A DNA stretch of 64,000 bases, from positions 107,770,686 through 107,834,685 of the forward strand of contig NC_037672.1 of assembly GCF_003255815.1 (NCBI RefSeq). The letters run 5' to 3'. The notes below the pieces were generated by a model. That model was not told the origin of the DNA. It saw only the letters and a program-made list of their open reading frames with translations, and ran no database searches. Each line of letters starts with the position of its first letter. Position 1 is the stretch's first letter. The position numbers and the translations under genes are program-made. Source of the DNA: Theropithecus gelada. Taxonomy: Eukaryota; Chordata; Mammalia; Primates; Cercopithecidae. Below, piece by piece: positions 45,207 through 55,520 of this stretch.

Positions 45207-45505
45207 GGCCAGGTACAGTGGTTAATGCCTGTAATCCCCAAACTTTGAGAGGCCTAGGTTTGAAAATTGCATGAGCCCAGGAGTTCAAGACCAGCCTGGG
45301 CAGCATAGCAAGACCCCACCTCTAAAAAAAAAATTAAAAATGTAACTGGGGCTTGATGGTGCGTGCCTGTAGTCCTAGCTACTCAGGTAGCTGAGGCAGG
45401 AGGATTGCTTGAGCCCCATAGTTCAAAGCTGCAGTGAGCCCTGATCTTGCCACTACACTCCAGCCTGGAGCAAGAGCCTGTCTCAAAAGTAACAAAAAAG
45501 AATTG
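45207..45505 (+). mobile_element. Full-length old Alu
   Basis: A diverged sense Alu (ggccaggtacagtggtta). The (CA)n run follows about 25 bp after its tail. Confidence 0.9.
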
Positions 45506-45529
45506 TCTAGCCCAGAGAGAGCCAGATAC

Positions 45530-45557
45530 ACACACACACACACACGCACACACACAT
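45530..45557. repeat. (CA)n microsatellite
   Basis: About 13 CA units with one CG interruption. Confidence 0.9.
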
Positions 45558-45667
45558 AGTGCATACATATGTACACATATGCAATACATACAGCTCAGTC
45601 CTCTTGATCAGATTCCAGGTCAGGTCCTTGAACTGCAGGGGGCTCCTTTGTCTTCTCTCTCTTTCTC

Positions 45668-45956
45668 TTTTTTTGAGACCGAGTCTCGCTCTGTCGCCCA
45701 GGCTGATGTTCAGTGGCGCGATCTCAGCTCACTGCGACCTCCGCCTCCTGGGTTCAAGCGATTCTCCTGCTTCAGCCTCCCAAGTAGCTGAAATTACAGG
45801 CACGTGCCACCATGCCCAGCTAATTTTTGTATTTTTAGTAGAGACCAGGTTTTGCCACATTGGCCAGGCTGGTCTTGAACTCCTGGCCTCAAGTGATCCA
45901 CCTGCTTCGGCTTCCCAAAGTGCTAGGATTACAGGCATGAGCCACCGTGCCTGGCC
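45668..45956 (-). mobile_element. Full-length Alu
   Basis: Antisense Alu with a short T tail. The 133-codon frame across it is the usual Alu antisense frame. Confidence 0.94.
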
Positions 45957-46129
45957 TTGACTAGGTATTTTATCCTGACTTTCAGTTGATGCTTCCTTTT
46001 GTTGAAGTTGTTAATTACTGGGCTATGGGCAACCACAGATCTAAATAGTAGGGAACAGGTTATTTTACCTTTTGGCGGTCCAGTTTTCAGATCATAAAAA
46101 TTATTAAAGTGTTTTTTATGAGGCTTACA

Positions 46130-46198
46130 TGACATACTATTTGTAAAGCATGCAGCACAGTGCCTGGCATAAAGTTGGTCTTCAATAAATACAACCTT
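46130..46198 (+). mobile_element. MIR 3' fragment
   Basis: gtaaagcatgcagcacagtg then cctggcataaag and ttcaataaatacaac: the end of a sense MIR. Confidence 0.65.
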
Positions 46199-46208
46199 TT
46201 TTAAATTA

Positions 46209-46504
46209 CAATATTTTTTTTTTTTTGAAATAGGGTCTCACTGTCTCTCAGGCTGGAGTGCAGTGACATGATCACAGCTCACTGCAACCTCAAACTCCTG
46301 GGCTTAAGTGATCCTCCCACCTCAGCCTCCTGAGTAGCTTGGACCACAGATGCACACCACCACATCAGGCTAACTAAAAAAATGGTTTTTAGTGACAGGG
46401 TCTCACTGTATTGCCCAGCTGGTCTCCAATTCTTGGCCTCAAGCAATCTTCCCACCTCGGTATCCCAAAGCACTGAGATTACAGGCTTGAGCCACCCATC
46501 TGAC
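46209..46504 (-). mobile_element. Full-length old Alu
   Basis: Diverged antisense Alu (gaaatagggtctcactgtc). Confidence 0.9.
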
Positions 46505-47330
46505 TAATACATATGATCTTAATTCAATCAATAATTATTAAGGAACTACTCTGTGCCAGGCACTATGCTAGAAATAGGTCTTGAATAAGAAATAGTTTCT
46601 TAATAGAAGAATGTATTCGAAAGAAAGAAAGGAAGGAAGGAAGGAAGGAAGGAGAGAGAAAGTCTCTACTCTTTTGGGTCTTATATATTCTGGGGGGATA
46701 CAGACAGGTAAACTGCTGAGGATAACATACTGTGATAAGCACTGCCAGATGTATAATTAGAGATTCTTATAGAAGCACATTAGAACGGCTCCAAGTTCCA
46801 GGTTGGAGCCCAGGGCTCCCAGAGTAAAGGATGCTAAAGTTGAGGCCTATAGGGTGAGTCGGGATGAGCCAGAAGAAGAAGAGGAGGGATGCCTGGAACA
46901 TCCAGGGAATCTCAGAGGAATCTGGATGGTTGAAACCAAGAATGGCAGACCAAGCCTATGGCTAAGAAGGTAAGAGTTGAAGCTAGAGAGGAAAGCAGAA
47001 GATCCATCAGTAAGGGCCTTATCAACAGTTGGAGATTTAAAACCTTATCCTAAAAGGGATGTTCAGCCATTAAAAATTTGTAATCGGGGAGAGACATCAT
47101 CCTGAAGGGCCCAAGGTCTCACGGAGGGGTAGTCAATCACATCAGTGCTGCAAAACCTGGGTCCAATCACATAAGAACTGAAATATTTCTGTGTGATTTA
47201 CAAGCAGATCATTAGTGATCTTGGCAAAAGCAGTTTTCAAAAGACAGTAGAGGTAGAAGCCAGATGATGTTGATTAGTGACATGAATTGGAAATGAGAAA
47301 AGGGTTGCAGCTCGTCAGTAGAATAGATGT
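46505..47330. other. Mostly unrecognised; GAAA/GGAA run
   Basis: A small purine microsatellite at 46619-46660 (GAAA then GGAA units). aattattaaggaactactc and gtgccaggcactatgctag are a MIR-like trace at about 46530-46575. The rest is purine-rich text of an ancient-repeat kind. No gene. Confidence 0.5.
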
Positions 47331-47334
47331 TCTA

Positions 47335-47455
47335 TGGCGGGGGGAGTTTAGTCTACTGTGTTCTTTGTTGAATCCCTAGTGCTTAAAACAAAACCTGGCA
47401 TGTAGTTGACACTTGCAGACACAAATATTAAAATTTGCTGAATAAATGAAGTAAC
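47335..47455 (+). mobile_element. L2 3' end
   Basis: gttgaatccctagtgcttaa, aaacctggcatgtagttgac, then tttgctgaataaatgaag: the L2 3' terminus. Confidence 0.65.
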
Positions 47456-48032
47456 TGTGTAGAACATTTGTCTCTTAAGAGAAAGGTAGACCTATACCTT
47501 CAGGGTTGAAGGATTGAGAATGGGTGGATTTTACATGGAGTGGGAAATTATGTTTAAATGCTGACAGGAAAGGAGCCAGAGAAAAAGTACTCAGAGGTGA
47601 GCAAAAAAGAAGGGAAGTTCAGAGGTATGAAGCTCTAAGGAGGTAGGAGGGGCGGGGCACCAAGTGCAGGGGAGGAGTGAGATGTGGGATGAGGAAGGCC
47701 ACCTCAGGTTCCCACTGAAAGGCAGGAAGAAAGGATGGGTGGCCTCTATGGGGAGAGTGGTCAGTGACAGAGGCTGAGCACATTTTGTTTGGAGGTTTCA
47801 TTTTCTCTTGAGATGGGAGTGAGATTGTTGGCTGAGAATGGGAAGGAAGGAGGAGAAGAGAGTAGAGAGTAAGTTTGAAACACAGTAGTCACTATGATCA
47901 GAGGAGTGAGAGCTTGCTGGGAACACAAAAGAATTGCCAGCTAGTGTGGAGGTACTTCTGAGACTGGACACCGTGAATTTAGAGTTCCAAAGCCCTGGGC
48001 TATGATTTCTTTCTCTCTTCTCACTCCACATC
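47456..48032. other. Unrecognised, purine-rich stretch
   Basis: No gene. GGAGGA-rich sequence at 47640-47720 and 47820-47870. Minus frames here are compositional. Confidence 0.45.
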
Positions 48033-48298
48033 ACTCCTTTTGCCTAATTATTTTTTATTTTTTATTTTTGAGGGTACATAGTAGGTGTATATATTCATGG
48101 CGTATGTGAGATATTTTGGTGCAGGCATGCAATACATAATAATCACATCAGGGTAAATAGGGTATGCATCACTTCAAGCACTTATCCTTTCTTTGTGTTA
48201 CAAACAATCCAAGTATACTCTTGTAGTTCTTTTTAAATGCACAGTGAATTATTACTGACTGTAGTCACCCTGTTGTACTATCAAGAACTAGATTTTCG

Positions 48299-48645
48299 GC
48301 TTGGTGCAGTGGGTCACACCTGTAATCCCAGCACTTTGGGAGGTCGAGGTAGGTGAATCACCTGAGGTCAAAAGTTCGAGACCAGCCTGGCCAACATGGT
48401 GAAATCCCGTCTGGACTAAAAGTACAAAAATTAGCCAGGCATAGTGGTGGGCGCCTGTAATCCCAGCTACTCAGGAGGCTGAGGCAGGAGAATCGCTTGA
48501 AACCGGGAGGGGGAGGTTACAGTGAGTCAGAGGTTGCAGTGAACCGGGATCGCGCCACTGTACTCCAGCCTGTGCGACAAGAGCGAGACTCCGTCTCAAA
48601 ATAAAATAAAATAAAATAAAATAAAAATAAATAAATAAAAGAACT
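48299..48645 (+). mobile_element. Alu with internal duplication
   Basis: Sense Alu with an AAAAT tail. The gaggttacagtgag block is followed by a second agaggttgcagtgaacc, an extra 20 bp or so. Flanks aagaactagatttt and aagaactaggtctt are a diverged target duplication in the L1. Confidence 0.94.
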
Positions 48646-48908
48646 AGGTCTTCATTCTAACTAATAATTTTTTTTTGGTGCCCATTAACATACCCATTGC
48701 CACCCAGCACCCTTCCCAGCCTCTGGTAATCATTGCTCTATCCTCTATCTCCAAGAGTTCAATTGTTTTGATTTTTAGGTCCCACAAAGAAGTGAGAATA
48801 TGAGAAGTTTGTATCTCTGTGTCTGGATTATTTCATTTAACATAATATCCTCCAGTTCCATCCATGTTGTTGCAAATGACAGGATTTCATTTTTTAAAAA
48901 ATATTACT

Positions 48909-49209
48909 TTTTTTTTTTTTTTTGAGACAGAGTTTCACTTTTGCTGTCCAGGCTGGAGTGCAGTGGTGTGATCTCGGCTTACCGTGAACTCCGCCTCCCA
49001 GGTTTAAGCGATTTTCCTGTCTCAGCCTCCAGAGTAGCTGGGATTACAGGCATGCACCACCATGCCCGTCTAATTTTGCATTTTTAGTAGAGATGGGGTT
49101 TCTCCATGTTGGTCAGGCTGGTCTTGAATTCCCGACCTCAGATGATCCACCCACCTCGGCCTCCCAAAATGCTGGGATTACAGGTGTGAGCCAGCCACTG
49201 TGTCTGGCC
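48909..49209 (-). mobile_element. Full-length Alu
   Basis: Antisense Alu in the L1 3' region, T tail of about 15, ending cactgtgtctggcc. Confidence 0.94.
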
Positions 49210-49237
49210 TAAATAATATTTTAGAAATAAAACTGAA

Positions 49238-49356
49238 ATAGAGATGAGGCCTCACTATGTTGTCTAGGGTGGTCTTGTACTCCTTGGCTCAAGCGATCTT
49301 CCCACCTCTACCTTCCAAAGTTGTGGGACTACAGGCATGAGCCACCTTGCCTGGCC
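49238..49356 (-). mobile_element. Alu left-arm monomer
   Basis: atagagatgaggcctcac to gccaccttgcctggcc, one antisense arm. Confidence 0.85.
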
Positions 49357-49382
49357 TCCTCATTTGGGTGCGTGTGTGTGTA

Positions 49383-49692
49383 TGTGAAACAGATTCTTGC
49401 TGTGTCACCCAGGATGGAATGCAGTGGCACAATCTCAGCTCACTGCAACCTCCACCTCCCAGGTTCAAGTATCTCATGCCTCAGCCTCCTGAGTAGCTGG
49501 ACTACAGGCACATGCCACCACACCCAGCTAATTTTTGTAGTTTTAGTAGAGAATGGGTTTCATCATGTTGGCCAGACTGGTCTCGAACTCCTGACCTTAA
49601 GTGATCTGCCTGCCTCGACCTCCCAAAGTGCTGGGATTAAAGGCGTGAGCCAGCCGGAAAAAAAAAAAAGGTGTGCGCTACTGTGCCCAGCC
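49383..49692 (-). mobile_element. Alu with odd 5' end
   Basis: Antisense Alu without a clear T tail (a GTGTGT run precedes it at 49370-49384). Near its head, gcgtgagccagccgg is followed by an A run and then ggtgtgcgctactgtgcccag, so the Alu head seems present twice around a 12-A insert. Confidence 0.85.
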
Positions 49693-49757
49693 AGCCTCAT
49701 TCTTTTTTTATGGTTCAATAGTACTCCATTGTATATATATATATATGTACCACACTT

Positions 49758-49759
<2 letters not shown>

Positions 49760-49801
<42 letters not shown>

Positions 49802-49901
49802 NNNNNNNNNNNNNNNNNNNNNNNNNNNNNNNNNNNNNNNNNNNNNNNNNNNNNNNNNNNNNNNNNNNNNNNNNNNNNNNNNNNNNNNNNNNNNNNNNNN
49901 N

Positions 49902-49943
<42 letters not shown>

Positions 49944-50120
49944 AGACGTAGTCTCACGCTGTGTCACCCAGGCTGGAGTGCAGTGGCACGATCTCGGCTC
50001 ACTGCAAGCTCCGCCTCCCAGGTTCAGGCCATTCTCCTGCCTCAGCCTCCGAGTAGCTGGGACTACAGGCGCCCGCCACCACGCCATGGTGAAACCCCGT
50101 CTCTACTAAAAATACAAAAA
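49760..50120 (-). mobile_element. Alu with inverted 5' segment, containing an assembly gap
   Basis: T tail (gap inside), then an antisense right arm from gagacgtagtctcacgctg to gcgcccgccaccacgcc (50085). The next bases, atggtgaaaccccgtctc to the aaaaatacaaaaa at 50120, are Alu in sense orientation, i.e. inverted. The rest of the 5' end is missing. Perfect 12-bp duplication cacactttcttt at 49751-49762 and 50122-50133, which fits the interrupted L1 text. Confidence 0.88.
49802..49901. other. 100-N assembly gap inside a poly-T tract
   Basis: Exactly 100 N between T runs of about 42 (49760-49801) and 41 (49902-49942). A standard-size placeholder; the true length is unknown. The frames that run through it are meaningless. 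Confidence 0.99.
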
Positions 50121-51518
50121 ACACACTTTCTTTATCTATTCGTCAGTTGATGGACACTTAGGTTGCTTCCAAATCTTGGCTATTGTGAATAGTGCTGCAA
50201 TATACATGGGAGTGCAGATATCTCTTTTATATATTGATTTGCTTTCTATTGGGCTTATACCTAGCAGTGAGATTGCTGCATTGTATGGTAGTTCTATTTT
50301 TAGATTTCTTTTGGAACTTTCAACCTGTTGTCCATGGTGACTGTATTACATTCCTACCAACAGTGTACGAGGGCTCCCTTTTCTCCACATCCTCACCAGC
50401 ATTTGTTATTGCCCGTCTTCTGTTAAAAGCCATTTTTACTGGGGCGAAATGATATGTCATTTTAGTTTTGGTTTGCATTTCTCTGATGACCAGTGATGCT
50501 GAGCACCTTTTCATATGCCGATTTGCCATTTGTAAGTCTCCTTTTGAGACATGTCTATTCAAATCTTCTGCCCATTTTAAAATCAGATCATTAAATATTT
50601 TCCTATTGAGTTGCTTAAGATCCTTTTATATTCTGGTTACTAATCCTTTGTCAGATGGATAGCTTGCAGATAATTTTTTCTGTTCTCTGGGTTATTGCTT
50701 CACTGTGTTGTTTCCTTTGCTATGCAGAAGCTTTTTATCTTGATGTGATTCCATTTGTCTAGTTTTGCTTTGGTTGTCTGTGCTTGCTGAGTATTGAAAA
50801 ATCTTTTCAGTATTGGCCCAGACCAATATCTTGGAGAGTTTCCCCAATGTTTTCATTTAATAGGTTCATAGTTTGAGGACTTAGATTTAAGTTTTTAATT
50901 TATTCTGATTTGATTTTTGTATGTGGTCAGAGATACGGGTGTAGTTTCATTCTTCTGGATATGGATATCCAGTTTTCCCAGCACCATTTATTGAAGAGAC
51001 TGTCTTTTCCCCCATGGTTGATCTTGATATTTTTGTCAAAAATGAGTTCACTGTAGATGTATGAATTTACTTCTGGCTTCTCTAATCTGTCCCATTGGTC
51101 TATGGGTCTGTTTTCATGCCAGTACCATGCTGTGTTGGTTACTATAGCTCTGTAGTAAAATTAAAGTCAGATAATAAGATTCGTCCAGTTTTATTCTTTT
51201 TGCTCAAGATGGCCTTGGCTATTCTTGGTCTTTTATGGTTCCATATAAATTTTAGAATTATTTTTTATATTTCTGAAGAATGTCGTTGATATTTCTATAG
51301 GGACTGCATTGAATCTGTATATTGCTTTTGGTGGTATGGACATTTTTAATAATATTGATTCTTTCAGTCAGTGAACACGGAATATCTTTCCTTTTTTGTA
51401 TCTTCTTCAATTTCTTTCATCAATGTTTTATAGTTTCCATTGTAGCAATCTTTTGCTTCTTTGGTTATTTCCTGGGTATTTTATTTTATTTGTAGCTATT
51501 GTAACTGGGATTACTCTC

Positions 51519-51996
51519 TTTTTTTTTTTTCAAACAAAGAATAATCTTTGTTTAGAAAAATCTGTTTAAGAAAATATTATTACCTAACCACTCACAAATA
51601 TCTTGAAATTCTGTGGCAAATCCAAATAGATCCTGGTTTCTCCACCTTGGACAGACTCTGCTGTTCTAAATTCGTCTCCATTATAAATACTCTCCGGGGC
51701 CAACAATTCATCCTCTTGAGCTTCCCGGTCTTCTGACGACGTTAAATTTTCTGAGGAATGGTTAACAAAAGTCAGAAGAAAAGTCTGTATTTCAGTTGAA
51801 GGGGGAGTTCATGCAAATCCCATTTATTTTCCAGCTGGTGGAGCTGAGACTGGTGAAGCTGGGTAAGAGGCTGAGATGTGGAACTCATAGTACATATGCT
51901 ATGGAAATCCTGCCATTGCCACCAGCTGAGCAGGACTAGAGACATCCTGCGCAACCTGTGCTCCGCCTCTTCCGTTCTCGGGAGCTGTCAGCTCAG
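51519..51996 (-). pseudogene. RNF14: Retrocopy of the 5' end of RNF14, with apparent intron sequence
   Basis: RNF14 (ARA54) is a RING-in-between-RING ubiquitin ligase with an N-terminal RWD domain. Minus strand: a 5' UTR-like segment (51745-51996), then a start that reads ACG instead of ATG at 51740-51742, then codons for SSEDREAQEDELLAPESIYN and on to YLDLPQNFKIF, the start of the RWD domain. After the last F the text is gtgagtggttaggtaat, which matches a splice donor and then leaves the protein. An A tail follows (T run at 51519-51530). The copy is thus polyadenylated within an intron, or internally primed. ggattac-type duplications flank it (51508 onward, 51997 onward). Only about 50 of the roughly 470 codons are present. 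Confidence 0.85.
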
Positions 51997-52262
51997 GATT
52001 ACGTTCTTGATTTCTTTTTTAGATTGTTCGCTGTTGGCATATAAAAAAGAAACTGATTTTTGTATGTGGATTTGTATCCTACAATTTTACTGAATTTGTT
52101 TTTCAGTTCTAACAGTTTTTTTTTTTTTTTGATGGAGTCTTTAGGTTTTTCCAAATATGAAATCATATCATCTGCAAATAAGGATAATTTGACTTCTTCC
52201 TTTCCAATTTGGATGTCCTTTGTTTCTTTCTCTTGTCTGATTGCTCTAGCTAGGACTTCCCC

Positions 52263-52415
52263 CTTTATCTAACTTTTTACTACATAAATAAAGGTTTCAT
52301 TTTGACCTACTAAAGAAGCATACAGATATATTTTACTTACCTCAGACAGGGAAGTTACTCTTTCATTTTGTAATACGTATATAAAGCTCCTCCATGCCTT
52401 TTTATGGCTTGATAG
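52263..52415. other. Unrecognised, probably older L1
   Basis: The left part is unassigned. cctccatgcctttttatggc at the right end resembles antisense L1 and continues after the next Alu. Confidence 0.45.
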
Positions 52416-52419
52416 CTTT

Positions 52420-52574
52420 TTTTTTTTTTTAGATGGCATCTTGCTCTATTGCCCAGGCTGGAGTACAGTGGTGCAATCTCAGCACACTGCAACCTCTGTC
52501 TCCCAGGTTCAAGTCATTCTCCTGCCTCAGCCTCCCCAGTAGCTGGGATTACAGTGCGTACTACCATGACAGGA

Positions 52575-52605
<31 letters not shown>

Positions 52606-52738
52606 GTATTTTTGTAGAGATGGGGCTTTGGCATGTTGGCCAGGCTGGTCTTGAACTCCTGACCTCAGGTGATCTGCCTGCCTTGGCCTCCCAAACTGCT
52701 GAGATTACAGGTGTGAGCCACTGTGCCACACCTGGCCA
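52420..52738 (-). mobile_element. Alu with expanded middle T tract
   Basis: Antisense Alu. The middle A-rich linker has grown to 27 T (52579-52605). gatagcttttttt appears both before the 3' tail and before this linker, which could mean two short insertions instead of one. Confidence 0.92.
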
Positions 52739-53080
52739 GGTCATGTCCTTTTAGTGCTAAATAATAGTTCATAATAAACTGGATGTACCAGTTTATTCAT
52801 TCACCTACTGAAGGACATTGTGGTTACTTCCAAGTTTTGGTAATTATGAATAAAGTTGCTATAAATATCCGTGTGCAGGTTTTTGTGGAGACATAAGTTT
52901 TCAGCTCTTTTGGGTGAACACCAAACAGTGAGACTGCTGGATCATATGGTAAAGGCATGTTTAATTTTGTAAGAAACTGACAAATTGTCTTTCCAAAGTG
53001 GCTGAACCACTTTGCATTCCTACTGTCAATGAATGAGAGCTCCTGTTACTTTACACTCCCAGCAGCATTTGGTGTTGTCA
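52739..53080 (-). mobile_element. Old L1M 3' end, antisense
   Basis: taaataatagttcataataa, acattgtggttacttccaag, gaccaaacag-like accaaacagtgagactgc and ctttccaaagtggctgaacc follow the antisense order of the L1 ORF2 3' end. Confidence 0.8.
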
Positions 53081-53680
53081 TTGCCAGATGTGGCAAAGCA
53101 CAAGTTGCAAATCAAAGGTCAGTCTTTAGGACATCCAAGTTGCAAATCTTAGGGGTTTCATAGGATTGAAATTTCATAAGGCTGAAATCACACCTGGTGT
53201 GATACATGGTGTTCCAGATGAAGGGATGAGAGCCATGAAATTAATTGAGCTGCTTTCAGAATGCATCAAATATCAAAATAAAGAACTCCTGAGTTTTTTT
53301 TTTTTTTTTTTTTTTTTTTAAGTTAGGGTAGCTAGTCTTTGAAAAGGATCGGGTACTATTTGGCTTGATTTCCCCAAATCAGACCACAGGTCAGACTATT
53401 AAATTAGTTATGGAGTATATACCCCTGTTAAAAATGGGCACATTGAATTTGCTCCTAGGTAAATTGATCTATATTAATTTTCAGAAGGGTTAAAGAAAAA
53501 AAACCCATTCATACATACACAGAAAAATGATTAGAAGGATATATACCCAAATATTAAAGTAATTACCTTTAGGCGACAGGATTTTGAGTGATATTTCTTT
53601 TCTCTTTATTTTTTATCCATATTTATATAAGATTCTTTAATAGGCAGGGACTAATACATTTTATTTAACATACATGCCAA
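53081..53680. other. Unrecognised; one protein-like open segment
   Basis: An open frame on + runs from 53130 (after a TAG at 53127-53129) into the T run at 53294. It includes GMRAMKLIELLSECIKYQNK, which has a plausible helix-like composition, but I recognise no family. It has no Met at its start and no tail. The (T)28 run at 53294-53321 ends it. The 53520-53680 part looks like an old LINE 3' end. Confidence 0.35.
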
Positions 53681-53681
53681 G

Positions 53682-54292
53682 TCCAGGTGTGGTGGCTCAT
53701 GCCTGTAATCTCAGCATTTTGGGAGGACAAGGCAGGCAGATCATCTGAGGTCAGGAGTTCAAGATCACCCTGGTCAACCTGGAGAAACTCCGTCTCTACT
53801 AAAAATACAAAAATTAGGGCCAGGCACGGTGGCTCACACCTGTTATCCCAGCACTTTGGGAGGCCAAGACGGGCGGATCACGAGGTCAGGAGATCAAGAC
53901 CATCGTGGCCAACATGGTGAAACCCCATCTCTACTAAAAGTACAAAAATTAGCTGAGTATGGTGGTGCATGCCTGTAATCCCAGCTACTCAGGAGGCTGA
54001 GGCAGGAAAATCACTTGAACCCAGGAGGCGGAGGTTGCAGTGAGCCAAGATCACGCCACTGCACTCCAGCCTGGGCGACAGAGCAAGACTCTGTCTCAAA
54101 AAAAAAAAAAAAAAAAAAAAATTAGCAAGGTGCACACCTATAGTCCCAACTACTCGGGGGACTGAGGCAAGAGAATTGCTTGAACCCAGGAAGCAGAGGC
54201 TGCAGTGGGCCAAGATCGTGCCATTGTGCTCCAGTCTGGGTGACAGAGTGAGACTCTGTCTCAAAAATAAATGAATAAAATAAAATAAAATA
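53682..54292 (+). mobile_element. Alu split by a younger Alu
   Basis: The outer Alu has its left arm at 53682-53817 and its right arm at 54121-54292, with an AAAAT tail. The right arm continues exactly at attagcaaggtgcacacc. Confidence 0.93.
53818..54120 (+). mobile_element. Alu nested in the middle A-rich linker of an Alu
   Basis: Full-length sense Alu with a tail of more than 20 A. The duplication aaaaattag spans the ends of the linker (left copy ends 53817, right copy ends near 54125). Confidence 0.95.
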
Positions 54293-54729
54293 CAATACTT
54301 GCCAGACCACTACATGTCTTTTAGAGTGGCAAAAATTCAAAACACTGACAATGTCCATTGCTGGTGAGAATGTAAACAGGAACTGTCATTGACAGTGGGA
54401 ATGCAAAGTGGTATAGTCACTTTGGAAAGATGTAAATGTTTTGTTAGTTCCTTACAAAACTAAATATATCCTTACCATATAATCCAGCAATCTCTCTCCT
54501 TGATATTTACCCAAAGGAGCTGAGAATTTATGTCTCTACAAAACTCTGCACCTGGATATTTATAGCAGCTTTATTCATAATTACCCAAACTTGAAAGCAA
54601 TCACAATGTCCTTCAGTGGATGAATGTGTAAACTGTGGTATATCCAGACAACGAAGTATTACTGAGCACTAAAAATAAATGAGCTATCCAGGCATGAAAA
54701 GGCAGAGAGAAACTCTAAATACGTGTTAC

Positions 54730-54865
54730 CGGCTGGGGTCACACCTGTAATCCTAGCACTTTGGGAGGCCAAGGCACGAGGATCACTTAAACCCAGTTGT
54801 TTGAGACCAGCCTGGGCAACATAGTGAGACCACGTCTCTATTTTAAAAAAAAGAAAATAAAAACA
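54730..54865 (+). mobile_element. Alu left-arm monomer
   Basis: Sense arm ggctggggtcacacctg to gtgagaccacgtctc, then a short A-rich tail. Flanks acgtgttac and acatgttac are a probable target duplication (one mismatch). Confidence 0.88.
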
Positions 54866-54968
54866 TATAAACACATGTTACTAAATGAAAGAAGACAATC
54901 TGAAAAGGGTATGTACTATATGATTTCAGCTATGTGATATTCTGGTAAAGGTAAACTGTGGTGAAAGT

Positions 54969-55309
54969 TGGCTGGGCGCAGTGTCTCACCCCTGTAATCC
55001 CAGGACTTTAGGAGGCCTGTCTCACCCCTGTAATCCCAGGACTTTAGGCAGGCAGATCACTTGAGGTCAGGAATTCAAGACCAACCTGGCCAACATGGCA
55101 AAACCCCATCTCTACTAAAAATACAAAAATTATCTGGGCATGGTGGGTAATCCCAGCTACTCGGGAGGCTGAGGGATGAGAATCGCTTGAACTTGGGAGG
55201 CGGAGGTTGCAGTGAGCCAAGCCACTGCACCCCGGCCTGAGTGATGGAGTAAGACTCTGCCTAAAAAAGAAAAAAAAAAAAAAAAAAAAAAGGCACCAAA
55301 CCAAAAACA
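54969..55309 (+). mobile_element. Alu with 36-bp tandem duplication
   Basis: Perfect 16-bp target duplication aaactgtggtgaaagt at 54953-54968 and 55310-55325. Inside the left arm, a 31-nt segment (54982-55012) is repeated identically at 55018-55048. Confidence 0.96.
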
Positions 55310-55520
55310 AAACTGTGGTGAAAGTGAAAAGATCAATGGTTGTCAGGGGTTGGGGGAAGGAAGTGATGACTAATAGGCAGAGCACAGAAGATTTTTAGGG
55401 CAGTAAAACTATTCTGTATGATATTATAATAGTGGATACATGTCATTCTGCCTTTGTCAAAACTCATAGGATGCATAACACCAGGAGTGAACCCTAATGT
55501 AGACTCTGAAATGTAAAAAC

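Larger units (their letters stand above)
48033..52262 (-). mobile_element. 5'-truncated primate L1, antisense, heavily interrupted
   Basis: The sense strand is minus. The L1 3' UTR starts at the left (ttgagggtacatagtaggtg) and ORF2 continues to the right. The reverse-transcriptase F-A-D-D box is encoded by the complement of 52167-52178, and the copy ends a little beyond it, so it is 5'-truncated inside the RT domain. Inserted in it are Alus at 48299, 48909, 49238-49692 and 49760, and the RNF14 retrocopy at 51519. It looks like an L1PB- or L1PA-type copy and is full of stops. Confidence 0.93.
54293..55520 (+). mobile_element. Old L1M 3' part, sense
   Basis: agaatgtaaacaggaactg, gtggtatagtcactttggaa, gcagctttattcataattac, ggatgaatgtgtaaactgtg are the L1 ORF2 3' end. 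aaggtaaactgtggtg and caggggttgggggaagg are the 3' UTR. Interrupted by two Alus. Confidence 0.85.

Noticed and set aside
49321..50087. Frames of about 200 codons with Phe or Lys runs and X residues
   Set aside because: They cross the N gap and its poly-T flanks.
50105..52262. L1 as a potentially active element
   Set aside because: 5'-truncated within reverse transcriptase, many stops, several insertions.
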